NCBI GenBank assembly: GCA_018334015.1 | Contig: JAGXTI010000037.1 | Span: 1-64,000, forward strand | Length of the DNA: 64,000 nucleotides | Source: Silanimonas sp. | GTDB lineage: Bacteria; Pseudomonadota; Gammaproteobacteria; Xanthomonadales; Xanthomonadaceae | Direction: 5' to 3' | Part shown: one piece after another, positions 51,982 to 63,945 of the stretch | Position numbering within the stretch: the first letter of the stretch is position 1 | Layout of the letters: the number at the start of each line of letters is the position of its first letter | Translations under genes and position numbers: made by a program | Notes under the pieces: model-generated | Told to the model about the DNA's origin: nothing | Seen by the model: only the letters and a program-made list of their open reading frames with translations | Databases searched by the model: none

Positions 51982-53459
51982 TCAGAGCAGGACCACGTCG
52001 TACTGCTCCTGGCCGTACTGCTCGTCGGCCTGGAAGCGGATCGACTTGCCGAGGAACTCCTCCAACTCGGCCACCGCCACCGACTCCTCCTCGGTGATGC
52101 GGTTGACCACCGCCGGCGCGGCGATCACCAGCAGCCGCTCGGCCTCGAACTGACGCACGGCGCGGGTGCATTCGCGGAACACTTCGTAGGTCACCGTTTC
52201 CGGCGACTTGACCACCCCGCGGCCGTTGCAGGCCACACAGGGCTCACAGAGCTGGCGCTCCAGGCTCTCGGTGGTGCGTTTGCGGGTCATCTCGACCAGG
52301 CCAAGCGGCGAGAAGTCGTAGACCGTGGTCTTGGCATGGTCACGCGCCAGCCCCTTCTCCAGCGTGCGCAGCACCTGGCGGCGGTGGTCGGCATCGTGCA
52401 TGTCGATGAAGTCGATGATGATGATGCCGCCCAGGTTGCGCAGTCGCAGTTGCCGCGCCACGGCCTGGGCGGCTTCGAGGTTGGTGCGGAAAGCGGTTTC
52501 CTCCAGGTTGCGCTGACCGAGGAAGGAGCCGGTGTTGACATCGACCGTGGTCATCGCCTCGGTCTGGTCGAGCACCAGGTAGCCGCCCGACTTCAGCGGC
52601 ACCTCCTTCTGCAGGGCGCGGGAAATCTCGTCCTCGACACCGTTCAGGTCGAACAGTGGCCGTTCGCCAAGGTAATGTTCGATGCGGCCGGCCAACTCGG
52701 GCATGAACTGGCCGGTGAAACGCAGCAGCCGTTCATGCGTCTCGCGGGAATCGACCAGCACGCGGTCGATCTGGCCGCACATCAGGTCGCGCAGGGCACG
52801 CAGCGGCAGCGCGAGGTCCTCGTAGATGCACGCACCGACCGCGGTGGCGGCGCTGGCCTCGCGGATCAGTTGCCAGGCCAGCCGCAGGTAGGCCACATCG
52901 GCCTCGAGGGCTTCCCGCGCCAGGCCCTCGGCATTGGTGCGGACGATGAAGCCCATGCCGCTGCCGTTCGCGAGCTCGGCGACGACGGCCTTCAGTCGGG
53001 CACGCTCGGCGTCGTCCTCGATGCGGGCGGAAACGCCGATCACCTTCGAGTAGGGCAGCAGCACGAGGTAGCGCGAGGGAATGCTGACCTGCGTGGTGAG
53101 CCTGGCCCCCTTGCCGCCGATCGGGTCCTTGACCACCTGAACGACCAGTTCCTGACCCTCGTGCACCAAGGCCGTGATCGAGGGCGGTGGCGACGGTGGG
53201 CCGGCGTCTTCACCGTCGGCCGGTGCCCCTTGAGGAGGACGCACGATGTCGGAGGCGTGCAGGAAGGCGGCCCGCTCCAGCCCGACATCGACGAAGGCCG
53301 CCTGCATGCCCGGCATGACCCGCTGCACCCGGCCCCTGTAGAGGTTGCCGACCACCCCGCGACGCAGGCTGCGCTCGAGGTGCAGCTCCTGCAGCATGCC
53401 CTGCTCGACCAGAGCGACCCGCGTTTCACGCGGGGTGACGTTGATCAGGATCTCGGCGC

Positions 53460-53463
<4 letters not shown>
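51982..53463 (-). CDS. rng: Ribonuclease G
   Basis: RNase G (493 residues) processes the 16S rRNA 5' end and trims some mRNAs. An S1 domain is followed by the catalytic DNase-I-like domain with [14 protein letters not shown] and [11 protein letters not shown] (metal Asp residues), then the zinc link [11 protein letters not shown]. The start is TTG 53463 overlapping the maf stop (TTGA): it gives [17 protein letters not shown], aligned end to end with E. coli RNase G. Odd feature: a Pro/Gly/Asp-rich insert of about 20 residues (76-95) in the S1 domain. Confidence 0.95.
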
Positions 53464-54029
<566 letters not shown>

Positions 54030-54035
54030 GCCCCA

Positions 54036-54060
54036 AGCATACCCAGCCCTGCGCTATCCT
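54036..54060. promoter_or_regulatory. Back-to-back promoters of maf and the GGDEF gene
   Basis: The 37 bases between the two divergent ATGs hold TATGCT on the minus strand (54041-54036) and TATCCT on the plus strand (54055-54060). Each ends six bases before its own ATG. The two -10 elements are 13 bases apart, so the polymerases would compete for the same DNA and each -35 would fall in or near the other gene's start. Confidence 0.4.
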
Positions 54061-54066
54061 AGGCGG

Positions 54067-57000
54067 ATGGTCTGGGCCATCTCCCGCGCCGCGTTGTGGC
54101 TCCTGCTGCTGGCCCTGACGGCTGGCCCTTTGGCCGCGCTCGATCCGCAACGCCGCTTCACCGATCTCGCCCTCGACCAGTGGACCGCCGCCGACGGCCT
54201 GCCGCAGAACGCCGTGCTGGCTCTGGGCCAGGACCGGCACGGCTACCTCTGGGTCGGCACCCAGGCCGGGGTGGCGCGCTTCGACGGCGTGCGCTTCGAA
54301 CGCTTCGATCGCCGCCGCACCGGCGGAATCGATACGGCGGCCCCGGAATCCCATTTCCGCGACAGCGCTGGCCGGGTCTGGTTCGGTACCCGCAACGGTG
54401 CACTGCGCCTGTACGGCGACGCCATCCATCGCCATGCCGCTGCCGGCACCCCGCAACCGGTGCAGGCCATCGCCGAATGGCCGGCCGGGCGCCTGCTGTT
54501 CGGCACCCCGACCGGTCTGCTGGCCAAGGCCCCGGACGGCGCGCTGCTGCCGGCCGCCCTGCCTGGCTTTGACATCACCGCCCTGCTGGCGGCGGACGAG
54601 GGCCTCTGGGTCGGCACCCCGGGCCGACTGTTGCGTCTCGATGACCACCGGCAACGCAGCATCGAACTGCCCGGCCAACCCAGCCCACGCATCCAGCACC
54701 TGCTGGCGGAAGGCAGATCCCTCTGGATCGGCACGCCCACGGGCCTGTGGCGGATGGAGGGCGAGGCCGCTCCGCAGAAGCTGGCCGACACCCCCGGACT
54801 GGCCGGCCAGCCGATCAGTGAACTGTGCGCCGATGCCGGCGGCAGCCTCTGGGTGGCGACCCCACAGCGCCTGTTCCGGCGACCGCCGGGCGGGGGCTTC
54901 GAGCCGATCGCCGACCGCGATTTCGTGCGCAACGCTTGGATCAGTGCCTGCTTCGAGGACCGCGAGGGCCATCTCTGGCTGGGCAGCCACACCGAGGGCC
55001 TGTTCCGGCTCTGGGACGGCCTGATCACCCGGATCACCGAGCGCGACGGCCTGAGCGAGCCCTTCGTCTGGTCGCTCGAACGCGCCCCCGACCGGGCCGT
55101 GTTGATCGGCAGCAACCGCGGCCTCTTCCGCTGGCAGGCCGATCGCGTCGAACGTCTGGTGGCCCCCGAAGCCCTGCCCGATCCGGCGGTCTACGAACTG
55201 GCGCGGGTCGGCCCAGCGGCGGTCTGGGTGGGCACCCGCGGCGGCCTGCGCGCCTGGCAGGACGGTCGCCTGCAACGCCCCGCCGGTGCCGAGGCGCTCG
55301 AGGGTCTGCAGATCAACACCATCGTCGAGGACCACGGCTCGGTCTGGGTCGGCAGCAGCGGCGGCCTGTTTCGCGCCCAAGCCGGCGGGCCGCTTGCCGC
55401 CGTGGCCAGTGCCGAACTGGACGGAACGCTCGCTCGCGTCCGTGCCCTGTTGCCGCTCGACCCCGACAGTGTGCTGGTCGGGACCGAATCCGGCCTGCGC
55501 CGGCTCGACGGCGAGGTGCTGAGCAAACCGGTCTGGGCCCGGCTGCTGCGCGAACGGATGGTGACGAGTTTCCTGCCGCTCGACGACGGCCGCCTGCTGG
55601 TGGCCGGCCTCGATGCCGGCATCGTGGTGGTGGCCAGCGACCGGGCCGTGTTGCTGGAGCCGGGCCTGCAACTGCCGGAGGCCAGCCTCTGGGCCATGCG
55701 CCGGATCGGCGATTGGATCTACGTCAGCTCGACCGAAGGCCTGTTCCGGCTGCCGCTCGCCGCCCTGCCCGACCCGCGCACTGCCGCACCGGCCGAAAAC
55801 CTGCTCGCCGAATGGGTGGTGTCGATGGACGGTCGCAGCCAGAGCGGTCAGCGAGCCCGCTGCTGCAACGGTGGCGCGCGTTCGCGGATGCTGCTGGTCG
55901 ACGACCAGTTGTGGCTGCCGTCGATCTCGGGCGTGCTCAAGATCGATCCGGAGGCGGCGAGCCGGACGCGGGTCGAGCCGCTGGTGCGCATCGAGGCGGT
56001 GCAACAAGGCGAACTTCGGCATTTCGCCGATGCCGGCGAATTCGTGCTGCGCGGCGAACACCGCGACCTGCGCATCGACTACACCGCACTCTACTTCCGC
56101 AACCCGGCGGCACTGCGCTTCGAGTACCGGCTGGAGGGTTTCGATCGCGACTGGATCGATGCCGGCGTGCGGCGCAGCGCCTTCTACACCAACCTGCCGC
56201 CCGGCGATTTCCGCTTCCGGGTACGCGTCCTCAACGGCCGAGGTGCGCCGATCGAGGCCGAGTCACCGATGCCGATCCGCGTGCTACCGCACTGGCACGA
56301 ACGTGGCGATGTGCGGCTGCTGCTCGGCCTGTTGGCCCTGGGCCTGGTCGCCGCCGGCGTGCTGCTGGCCCTGCGCGCCCAGCGCCGGCAGACGCTGCGC
56401 CTGCAAGCCCTGGTGGCCGAACGCACCGCGCAATTGCAGCGCGTCAACACCCGGCTGCAGCAGGCCAACGAGTCGCTGGCCATCGAAAGCCAGACCGATC
56501 CCCTGACCGGACTGCCCAACCGCCGGGCCCTGTTCCGGCAAATGCCGGAACTGCTGGCCCGTCATCCCGAGGGCGTGGTGCTCGCCCTCATCGACCTCGA
56601 CCACTTCAAGCGGGTCAACGACCATTTCGGCCATGCCACCGGCGATGTGGTGCTGCGCGAGTTCGCCGGCTTCCTGCGGCGCACCATCCGCGACGGCGAC
56701 CTGGTCGGGCGCTGGGGTGGCGAGGAGTTTCTGGTGGTATTCGCCGGGCTGAGCGTGGCCCAAACGCCGGCACGTTTGTCGCGGTTGCTGGAGGACGGCA
56801 ACGCCTTGGTGCTCGAGATCGAAGGCCAGCGTCTGCAACCGGGGTTCTCGGTGGGCTGGACCTGCCACCCCCTGGGCCGTACCGCCACCAGCGATTGGGC
56901 GCACGCTTTGGAACTGGCCGATGCCGCCCTCTATGACGCCAAGCACCGGGGCCGTGCCACCTGGTCCGGGCTGGTGGCCGGGCCGGCTGCCGCCCAGTTG

Positions 57001-57096
57001 GCGCTGGAGCCCAACTGCGGAACAAAAATCGAGACGCTGGTGGCCGAAGGCCGGCTGGCCTGGGTGCGGCCCCGACGTTCGGCTCAGACCCGGTGA
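54067..57096 (+). CDS. Two-component-propeller sensor diguanylate cyclase
   Basis: A 1009-residue membrane sensor likely to make cyclic di-GMP. A signal peptide (to about residue 22) leads into a periplasmic seven-bladed-type beta-propeller region (about 30-650) built of repeats with the W-[IV]-G-[TS]-x-x-G-L pattern (YLWVGTQAGVARFDG, SLWIGTPTGLW, SVWVGSSGGLFR). A Y_Y_Y domain (about 672-735), one transmembrane helix (748-772), a short coiled coil and a GGDEF domain follow. The active site GGEEF (884-888) is intact, and an RxxD product-inhibition site (RDGD, 875-878) precedes it by the normal five residues. Its 3' end overlaps rlmH by 13 bases, convergently. Ligand unknown. Confidence 0.93.
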   Translation: MVWAISRAALWLLLLALTAGPLAALDPQRRFTDLALDQWTAADGLPQNAVLALGQDRHGYLWVGTQAGVARFDGVRFERFDRRRTGGIDTAAPESHFRDSAGRVWFGTRNGALRLYGDAIHRHAAAGTPQPVQAIAEWPAGRLLFGTPTGLLAKAPDGALLPAALPGFDITALLAADEGLWVGTPGRLLRLDDHRQRSIELPGQPSPRIQHLLAEGRSLWIGTPTGLWRMEGEAAPQKLADTPGLAGQPISELCADAGGSLWVATPQRLFRRPPGGGFEPIADRDFVRNAWISACFEDREGHLWLGSHTEGLFRLWDGLITRITERDGLSEPFVWSLERAPDRAVLIGSNRGLFRWQADRVERLVAPEALPDPAVYELARVGPAAVWVGTRGGLRAWQDGRLQRPAGAEALEGLQINTIVEDHGSVWVGSSGGLFRAQAGGPLAAVASAELDGTLARVRALLPLDPDSVLVGTESGLRRLDGEVLSKPVWARLLRERMVTSFLPLDDGRLLVAGLDAGIVVVASDRAVLLEPGLQLPEASLWAMRRIGDWIYVSSTEGLFRLPLAALPDPRTAAPAENLLAEWVVSMDGRSQSGQRARCCNGGARSRMLLVDDQLWLPSISGVLKIDPEAASRTRVEPLVRIEAVQQGELRHFADAGEFVLRGEHRDLRIDYTALYFRNPAALRFEYRLEGFDRDWIDAGVRRSAFYTNLPPGDFRFRVRVLNGRGAPIEAESPMPIRVLPHWHERGDVRLLLGLLALGLVAAGVLLALRAQRRQTLRLQALVAERTAQLQRVNTRLQQANESLAIESQTDPLTGLPNRRALFRQMPELLARHPEGVVLALIDLDHFKRVNDHFGHATGDVVLREFAGFLRRTIRDGDLVGRWGGEEFLVVFAGLSVAQTPARLSRLLEDGNALVLEIEGQRLQPGFSVGWTCHPLGRTATSDWAHALELADAALYDAKHRGRATWSGLVAGPAAAQLALEPNCGTKIETLVAEGRLAWVRPRRSAQTR

Positions 57097-57554
57097 TAGG
57101 GATGCTTGCCGAGGATCGAGCAGGCCCGGTAGAGCTGCTCGGCCACCAGCAGGCGCACCAGCATGTGCGGCAGGGTCATCGGACCGAGGGCCCAGCGCTC
57201 ATCGGCGCGTGACCACGGTTCGGGGGCGTGCCCTTCCGGGCCGCCGATCAGCAGGGCGAGGTCGCGCCCCTGCAGCCGCCAGGCGGCCAGGCGTTCGGCC
57301 AGCTGCTCGGATGAATACAGCTTGCCGCGGCCGTCCAGGGCCACGACCCAGGCGTTTTTCGGCAGCGCGGCGAGCACGCGCTCGCCCTCCTCGTGCAGGG
57401 CGCGCGCGGTGTCGCGGCCCTTGCCACGCCAGCCCGGCGCCACTTCGACCAGCTCCAGTGGCAGCTCGCGCGCGAGCCGCTTCGAGTACTCGGCGAAACC
57501 CTCGGCCAGCCAAGCAGGCGGGCGTTCACCGACGGCGATCAGGCGGGCTTTCAT
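57084..57554 (-). CDS. rlmH: 23S rRNA (pseudouridine1915-N3)-methyltransferase
   Basis: RlmH (156 residues) is a SPOUT methyltransferase that modifies pseudouridine 1915 in helix 69 of 70S ribosomes. It has the trefoil-knot AdoMet loop LALLIGGPEGHAPE and the C-terminal MLVRLLVAEQLYRACSILGKHPYHR. Length matches E. coli (155). ATG 57554 is the family start (MKARLIAVGERPPAWL); an upstream in-frame stretch is unsupported. Same order rsfS-rlmH as in most gammaproteobacteria. Confidence 0.96.
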   Translation of the reverse strand: MKARLIAVGERPPAWLAEGFAEYSKRLARELPLELVEVAPGWRGKGRDTARALHEEGERVLAALPKNAWVVALDGRGKLYSSEQLAERLAAWRLQGRDLALLIGGPEGHAPEPWSRADERWALGPMTLPHMLVRLLVAEQLYRACSILGKHPYHRV

Positions 57555-57597
57555 CCACACCACACGGCGACGACGCGAACGCGCCGGCGCGCTGCGA

Positions 57598-57987
57598 TCA
57601 GGCTTCTGGCGGCTGGTCGCCGACCGTCCACAACCGCTCCAGCGCGTAGTACTCGCGGATCCGTGGCAGCATGACGTGGACCACGACATCGCCCAGATCG
57701 ACCAGCACCCACTCGGCCTCGCGCTCGCCCTCGACGCCGAGCGGCAGGTAGCCGGCCTGCTTGGAGGCCTTCACGACTTCATCGGCCAGCGACTTGACGT
57801 GCCGGGTCGAGGTGCCCGAGGCGATCAGCAGGTAGTCGCAGATCGAGGTCTTGCCGCGCACGTCGATTTCGACGAGGTCTTTGGCCTTGATTTCCTCCAG
57901 CGCGCCGATGGCGAGTTTCAGGAGGTCGGCGGGGGCCGGCAGCGGGTTCGGGGGCTGCGGCTTGATGACGTGCTGCGGCTGCGACAA
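57598..57987 (-). CDS. rsfS: Ribosomal silencing factor RsfS
   Basis: RsfS (129 residues if TTG 57987 is the start) binds L14 and blocks subunit joining in starvation. The conserved fold is clear: ALEEIKAKDLVEIDVRGKTS, CDYLLIASGTSTRHVKSLAD, GYLPLGVEGEREAEWVLVDLGDVVVHVM, REYYALERLW. No ATG or GTG gives a sensible start; TTG 57987 has CAGGA about nine bases upstream. A TATACT in the 50-base gap after nadD (58021 area) may be a -10. The N-terminal about 20 residues are a Pro-rich addition to the fold. Confidence 0.92.
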   Translation of the reverse strand: MSQPQHVIKPQPPNPLPAPADLLKLAIGALEEIKAKDLVEIDVRGKTSICDYLLIASGTSTRHVKSLADEVVKASKQAGYLPLGVEGEREAEWVLVDLGDVVVHVMLPRIREYYALERLWTVGDQPPEA

Positions 57988-58037
57988 CGGGGCGGTCCTG
58001 GGTGGGGTGGCTGGCAGTATACCCGCGCCCTCTCGAC

Positions 58038-58751
58038 TCAAGCCGGCGGCCGGTCGCGGTACAGGCCCAGCGCCGCGATGCGGGCCACCACGGCGGCCGG
58101 CAGGCCCTGGGGCGTCTGGCCCTGAGCCAGGGTTTGGCGGACCGCCGTGGCGTTCTCCGGCTGCAAGGGCAGATCGACAATGAACACCCGACCGGCTGGC
58201 TCGGCATGCAAGGCCGCCGGCTGGTCGGTCCAGCGCCCGCTCGTGGCCGCGCGCAGCGAAGCACAGAGACCCACGGCGGCGGGGGCGTCGTGGAGAGGCC
58301 CCAGGGCATGGCCGGGGCGGCACGCCACGACGAGGTGCGCGAGATCGAACAGGGCCGTCCAGGCCCGCCAGCCCGGCAGGCCGAGAAAAGCGTCGGCCCC
58401 GAGCAGGAAACCGAGCGGGCGGCTGGGACCGTGCTGGGCGCGCCAATCGCGCAGGGTGTCGACGGTGTAGCTGGGGCCGCTGCGACGGCTTTCCCGCAGG
58501 TCGAGGCCCCAGCCGCCGAGCGCCGGCGGCGCTTCGCTGGCCAGTGCGGCGTCCAGCAGGGCCACCCGTTCGGCGAAGCTGGCACCGGGTGCGGCGCGGT
58601 GCGGCGGGTCGGCGGCCGGCACGAAATCGAGACGCGCCGCGGCGGTGGCGGCCAGCGCTGCGCGCGCAACGGCGAGGTGGCCGAGGTGGACCGGATCGAA
58701 GGTGCCGCCGTAGAGCAGGTGCAGCGGCGCGATGGCGGTGATCGCGCCCAT
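58038..58751 (-). CDS. nadD: Nicotinate-nucleotide adenylyltransferase
   Basis: NadD (237 residues) makes deamido-NAD from NaMN and ATP. The nucleotidyltransferase loop YGGTFDPVHLGHLAVA is intact. The second nucleotide motif, normally ISSTxIR, is changed to ENATAVR near residue 207, keeping the Thr and Arg. ATG 58751 is eight bases after the holA stop and gives the family start; an in-frame upstream extension lies in holA. Confidence 0.93.
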   Translation of the reverse strand: MGAITAIAPLHLLYGGTFDPVHLGHLAVARAALAATAAARLDFVPAADPPHRAAPGASFAERVALLDAALASEAPPALGGWGLDLRESRRSGPSYTVDTLRDWRAQHGPSRPLGFLLGADAFLGLPGWRAWTALFDLAHLVVACRPGHALGPLHDAPAAVGLCASLRAATSGRWTDQPAALHAEPAGRVFIVDLPLQPENATAVRQTLAQGQTPQGLPAAVVARIAALGLYRDRPPA

Positions 58752-58758
58752 GCCGGCT

Positions 58759-59796
58759 TCAGCGGGCCAGCAGGACCGCGGCGGTGCCCGGCCGGGCGAT
58801 GGCCAGCAGCAGGCGCTCCAGGGCCAGCCAGGCATCGCCCTTGGCCCGCCCCTTGGCGATCCGCTCGACCTGGCCCGCGGCCAGCGCGAAGCGTTCCCAG
58901 TCGGCGACCGGGTGGCGATCGAGCGCCCGCCGGATCTGGACCATCTTCGACTCCCAGAGCTTGGCCTCGCGCATGGCCGCCATCAGGTTGCCGCCCGTCG
59001 CCTGCACCGCTGCAAAGCCGGCGATGCGCGGCAGTTCCAGCAGGATCCAGCCCAGCAAGCCGGCCACCGCCTCGCCCTCGCCGCGCAGGCCGGCGAGGAT
59101 GCGCGGCACGCGGGCGGCATCGCCGGCCAGGGCGGCGTCCAGCAGTTGGAAGACGTCGTAGCGCGAGGCCTCGGCCACCAGCCGTTCCAGGGTGTCGACC
59201 TCGATCGGCGGGGCGTTCGGGCCCAGCAGCAGGCCGAGTTTGTCGATCTCCTGAGCGGCGGCGAGCAGGTTGCCCTCGACCCGTTCCACCAGCCGCAGAA
59301 GCGCCTCGGGGCGGGCCACCAGGCCGTGCCTGCGCAGGCGGGCGGCCAACCAGTCGGGCAGGTCCTGCGGCTTGAGCGGCCAGACCGGCACGAACCAGCC
59401 GGTTTCGGCGATCGCTTCGCTCCATTTGCCGGCGTGCTGGCGGCTCCAATCCAGGCCGGTGATCAGCAGCACGGTGTCCGGTGGTGGATGGGCGCAGTAC
59501 TGGCGGATCGCCTCGCTGCCGTCCTTGCCCGGCTTGCCGCTCGGCAGCCGCAAATCGAACAGCCGGCGCTGCGCGAACAGACTGAGGGCGGCAAGGCCCA
59601 TGCCCAAGCGGCTCCAGTCGAAGTGGGTGTCGGCCTCGAAAACTTCGCGCTCACCATAGCCCTCGGCCCGGGCCCGGGCGCGCACGGCATCGGCGCACTC
59701 CTGCACGATCAGCGGTTCATTGCCGGAAATCAGCAGCACCGGCGGCAAGGGGCCGCTGGCGGCCCGGCGCAACAGCAGGTCGGGGCGCAGTTCCAC
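58759..59796 (-). CDS. holA: DNA polymerase III delta subunit
   Basis: HolA (345 residues) is the clamp-loader subunit that opens the beta clamp. It begins ELRPDLLLRRAASGPLPPVLLISGNEPLIVQE (the family's LYLISGDEPLL-type region) and has the AAA-like core with VEGNLLAAAQEIDKLGLL and a C-terminal collar domain. The start is GTG 59796, six bases after the lptE stop, with GGGCGCAG-type sequence on the other strand but no clear ribosome site. Order lptE-holA-nadD is conserved. Confidence 0.95.
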   Translation of the reverse strand: MELRPDLLLRRAASGPLPPVLLISGNEPLIVQECADAVRARARAEGYGEREVFEADTHFDWSRLGMGLAALSLFAQRRLFDLRLPSGKPGKDGSEAIRQYCAHPPPDTVLLITGLDWSRQHAGKWSEAIAETGWFVPVWPLKPQDLPDWLAARLRRHGLVARPEALLRLVERVEGNLLAAAQEIDKLGLLLGPNAPPIEVDTLERLVAEASRYDVFQLLDAALAGDAARVPRILAGLRGEGEAVAGLLGWILLELPRIAGFAAVQATGGNLMAAMREAKLWESKMVQIRRALDRHPVADWERFALAAGQVERIAKGRAKGDAWLALERLLLAIARPGTAAVLLAR

Positions 59797-59802
59797 GGTG
59801 CC

Positions 59803-60345
59803 TCAGTCGGCGCGCAGGGCGATATCGACGCGGCGCAGGATGGCGGCCTGCATGTCGCGGCGCAGTTCGTCCTGGACGATCTCCTGCTCGCCGGGGTTGC
59901 CGAAGGCCTCGACCACGTCGTAGAGGTAATCGCGCGAAAGCTCGATGCGCTGCTGTTCCAAGCGCCGCCTGCCGTTGGCGTCGATCAGGTCGAAGCTCAC
60001 CGCGTAGCGCGTTTCGACCTCGCGGGTGGCGACAAAGGCATCGACCGCAAGCGCCCGCGTGCTCCAGACCTCGGCGGTGATCACGAGTTTTGCTGCACCC
60101 TCGGCATCGGCCGCCTCCAGCACCGGGGCACCGGCCCGGCGCAGCTCGCGGCGCAGGCCCTCGGCCAGCGGGCTGTGGGGGTCGGCGGTGCTCACGGCGA
60201 TGGCGCCGAAACCCTCCGGCAGCTTCAGCGCGCCGCGCGGGGCGAAGCCGCAACCGGCCAGCAGCACCGCCACAGCGAGCGCGAGAGCCCAGGCACCGTG
60301 TCGTGCGAACCGCAGGAGCGGGCGGGAACGGCTAGACGTGTGCAT
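59803..60345 (-). CDS. lptE: LPS-assembly lipoprotein LptE
   Basis: LptE (180 residues) is the lipoprotein plug of the LptD barrel that places LPS on the cell surface. The signal peptide ends in lipobox LLAGC followed by GFAPRG, the conserved CGF start of mature LptE. The rest is a two-layer alpha/beta fold with QRIELSRDYLYD and RDMQAAILRRV, typical of the family. ATG 60345 is five bases after the leuS stop. lptD is not in the window. Confidence 0.93.
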   Translation of the reverse strand: MHTSSRSRPLLRFARHGAWALALAVAVLLAGCGFAPRGALKLPEGFGAIAVSTADPHSPLAEGLRRELRRAGAPVLEAADAEGAAKLVITAEVWSTRALAVDAFVATREVETRYAVSFDLIDANGRRRLEQQRIELSRDYLYDVVEAFGNPGEQEIVQDELRRDMQAAILRRVDIALRAD

Positions 60346-60350
60346 GCGAT

Positions 60351-63044
<2,694 letters not shown>

Positions 63045-63190
63045 TCAGCCGGAAAGAGTACCGCACGCCCGAGCAGGCGATCCGGCCTTCGCAGCTCAAG
63101 ACATACGGGGTCCGGGCTGCTCAAGATAGGACGCGCCCAGCCCGCGAGGGCATCCCTGAAGGTACGTTTTCCGGAATACAGCGAACGTGC

Positions 63191-63207
63191 TAGGATGAAT
63201 CATCCTA
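63191..63207. promoter_or_regulatory. Palindromic operator over the vapBC promoter
   Basis: TAGGATGA-A-TCATCCTA is a perfect 17-base inverted repeat 17 bases before the vapB ATG. A third half-site GATGATT follows at 63213. TAGGAT is also a possible -10 (with TTCCGG 16 bases upstream), so binding here would block transcription. This is the usual autoregulation layout of VapB-type antitoxins. Confidence 0.65.
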
Positions 63208-63224
63208 AAAAAGATGATTCCGCC

Positions 63225-63473
63225 ATGCCGATCAGCATCAAAGACCCGGACACCGACGCCAAGATCCGCGACCTTGCCGCGCTGACCGGCGAGTCCATCA
63301 CCGTGGCGGTGCGCACCGCGATCGAGCTGCGCCTGCGCCGCGAGTCGGCGCGCCGCCGTGCCGGCGTCGCGCAGCGCCTGCTGGATCTGTCGCTGGCGAA
63401 GCGTGCGACCAAGCGCTTCGAGGAGAGCGCCGAGGACGCCATCGGCTACGACGACCAAGGGCTTCCGCGATGA
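63225..63473 (+). CDS. vapB: VapB-type antitoxin
   Basis: An 82-residue protein, likely an antitoxin that binds the PIN toxin encoded next to it and represses the pair. The N-terminal part (MPISIKDPDTDAKIRDLAAL, then TGESITVAVRTAIELRLRRE) is the Rv0623/PSK-type ribbon-helix-helix segment of VapB proteins. The acidic C-terminal end would bind the toxin. An ATG at 63195 is in frame but would lie inside the operator, so ATG 63225 is preferred. The stop overlaps the vapC ATG (ATGA). Confidence 0.88.
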   Translation: MPISIKDPDTDAKIRDLAALTGESITVAVRTAIELRLRRESARRRAGVAQRLLDLSLAKRATKRFEESAEDAIGYDDQGLPR

Positions 63474-63865
63474 TCATCGACACCTCGGCGGTTGTCGCGA
63501 TCCTGGCCGGTGAGACCGACGCCGAACACTTCGCCCGACTGATCGAGCAGGACCCGACGCCGCGCATCGGCACGCCGGCCCTGCTCGAAGCCTCCATCGT
63601 GCTGACGCGCTGGTTCGGCGAGACCGCCGAGCCGGCGCTGGACGCCTTCATCCGCGAGTCGGGCGCGGAAGTCGTGCCCTTCGATCTGCCGCAACTGCGG
63701 CTCGCGCAAGAGGCCCACCGCCGGTTCGGCAAGGGCCACCACCCGGCCGGACTGAACTTCGGCGACTGCATGAGCTACGCGCTGGCACGCGCCTGCGACG
63801 AACCCCTGCTCTTCAAAGGCGAGGACTTTTCACGAACGGATATCGCACGGGCGACCACCACCTGA
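63470..63865 (+). CDS. vapC: VapC-type PIN-domain ribonuclease toxin
   Basis: A 131-residue PIN-domain protein. It begins MIIDTSAVVAILAGE with Asp4, has Glu40 in TPALLEAS and Asp99 in NFGDCMSYALA, the acidic residues that bind Mg in VapC toxins, and ends LLFKGEDFSRTDI. Known VapC toxins cut initiator tRNA or rRNA; the target here cannot be told. Complete and coupled to vapB by a four-base overlap, so the pair looks functional. Confidence 0.93.
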   Translation: MIIDTSAVVAILAGETDAEHFARLIEQDPTPRIGTPALLEASIVLTRWFGETAEPALDAFIRESGAEVVPFDLPQLRLAQEAHRRFGKGHHPAGLNFGDCMSYALARACDEPLLFKGEDFSRTDIARATTT

Positions 63866-63945
63866 GCGTCGTCCTTGGGGAAGCGCATCGAGCCGGCACG
63901 CGGCATACTTCGAGCCACCCTCACCCGACGCTTGGAGAACGCCCG

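Noticed and set aside
63090..63130. CTCAAGA occurring twice 26 bases apart upstream of leuS
   Set aside because: Seven-base repeats are expected by chance and nothing else links them to regulation or to a mobile element end.
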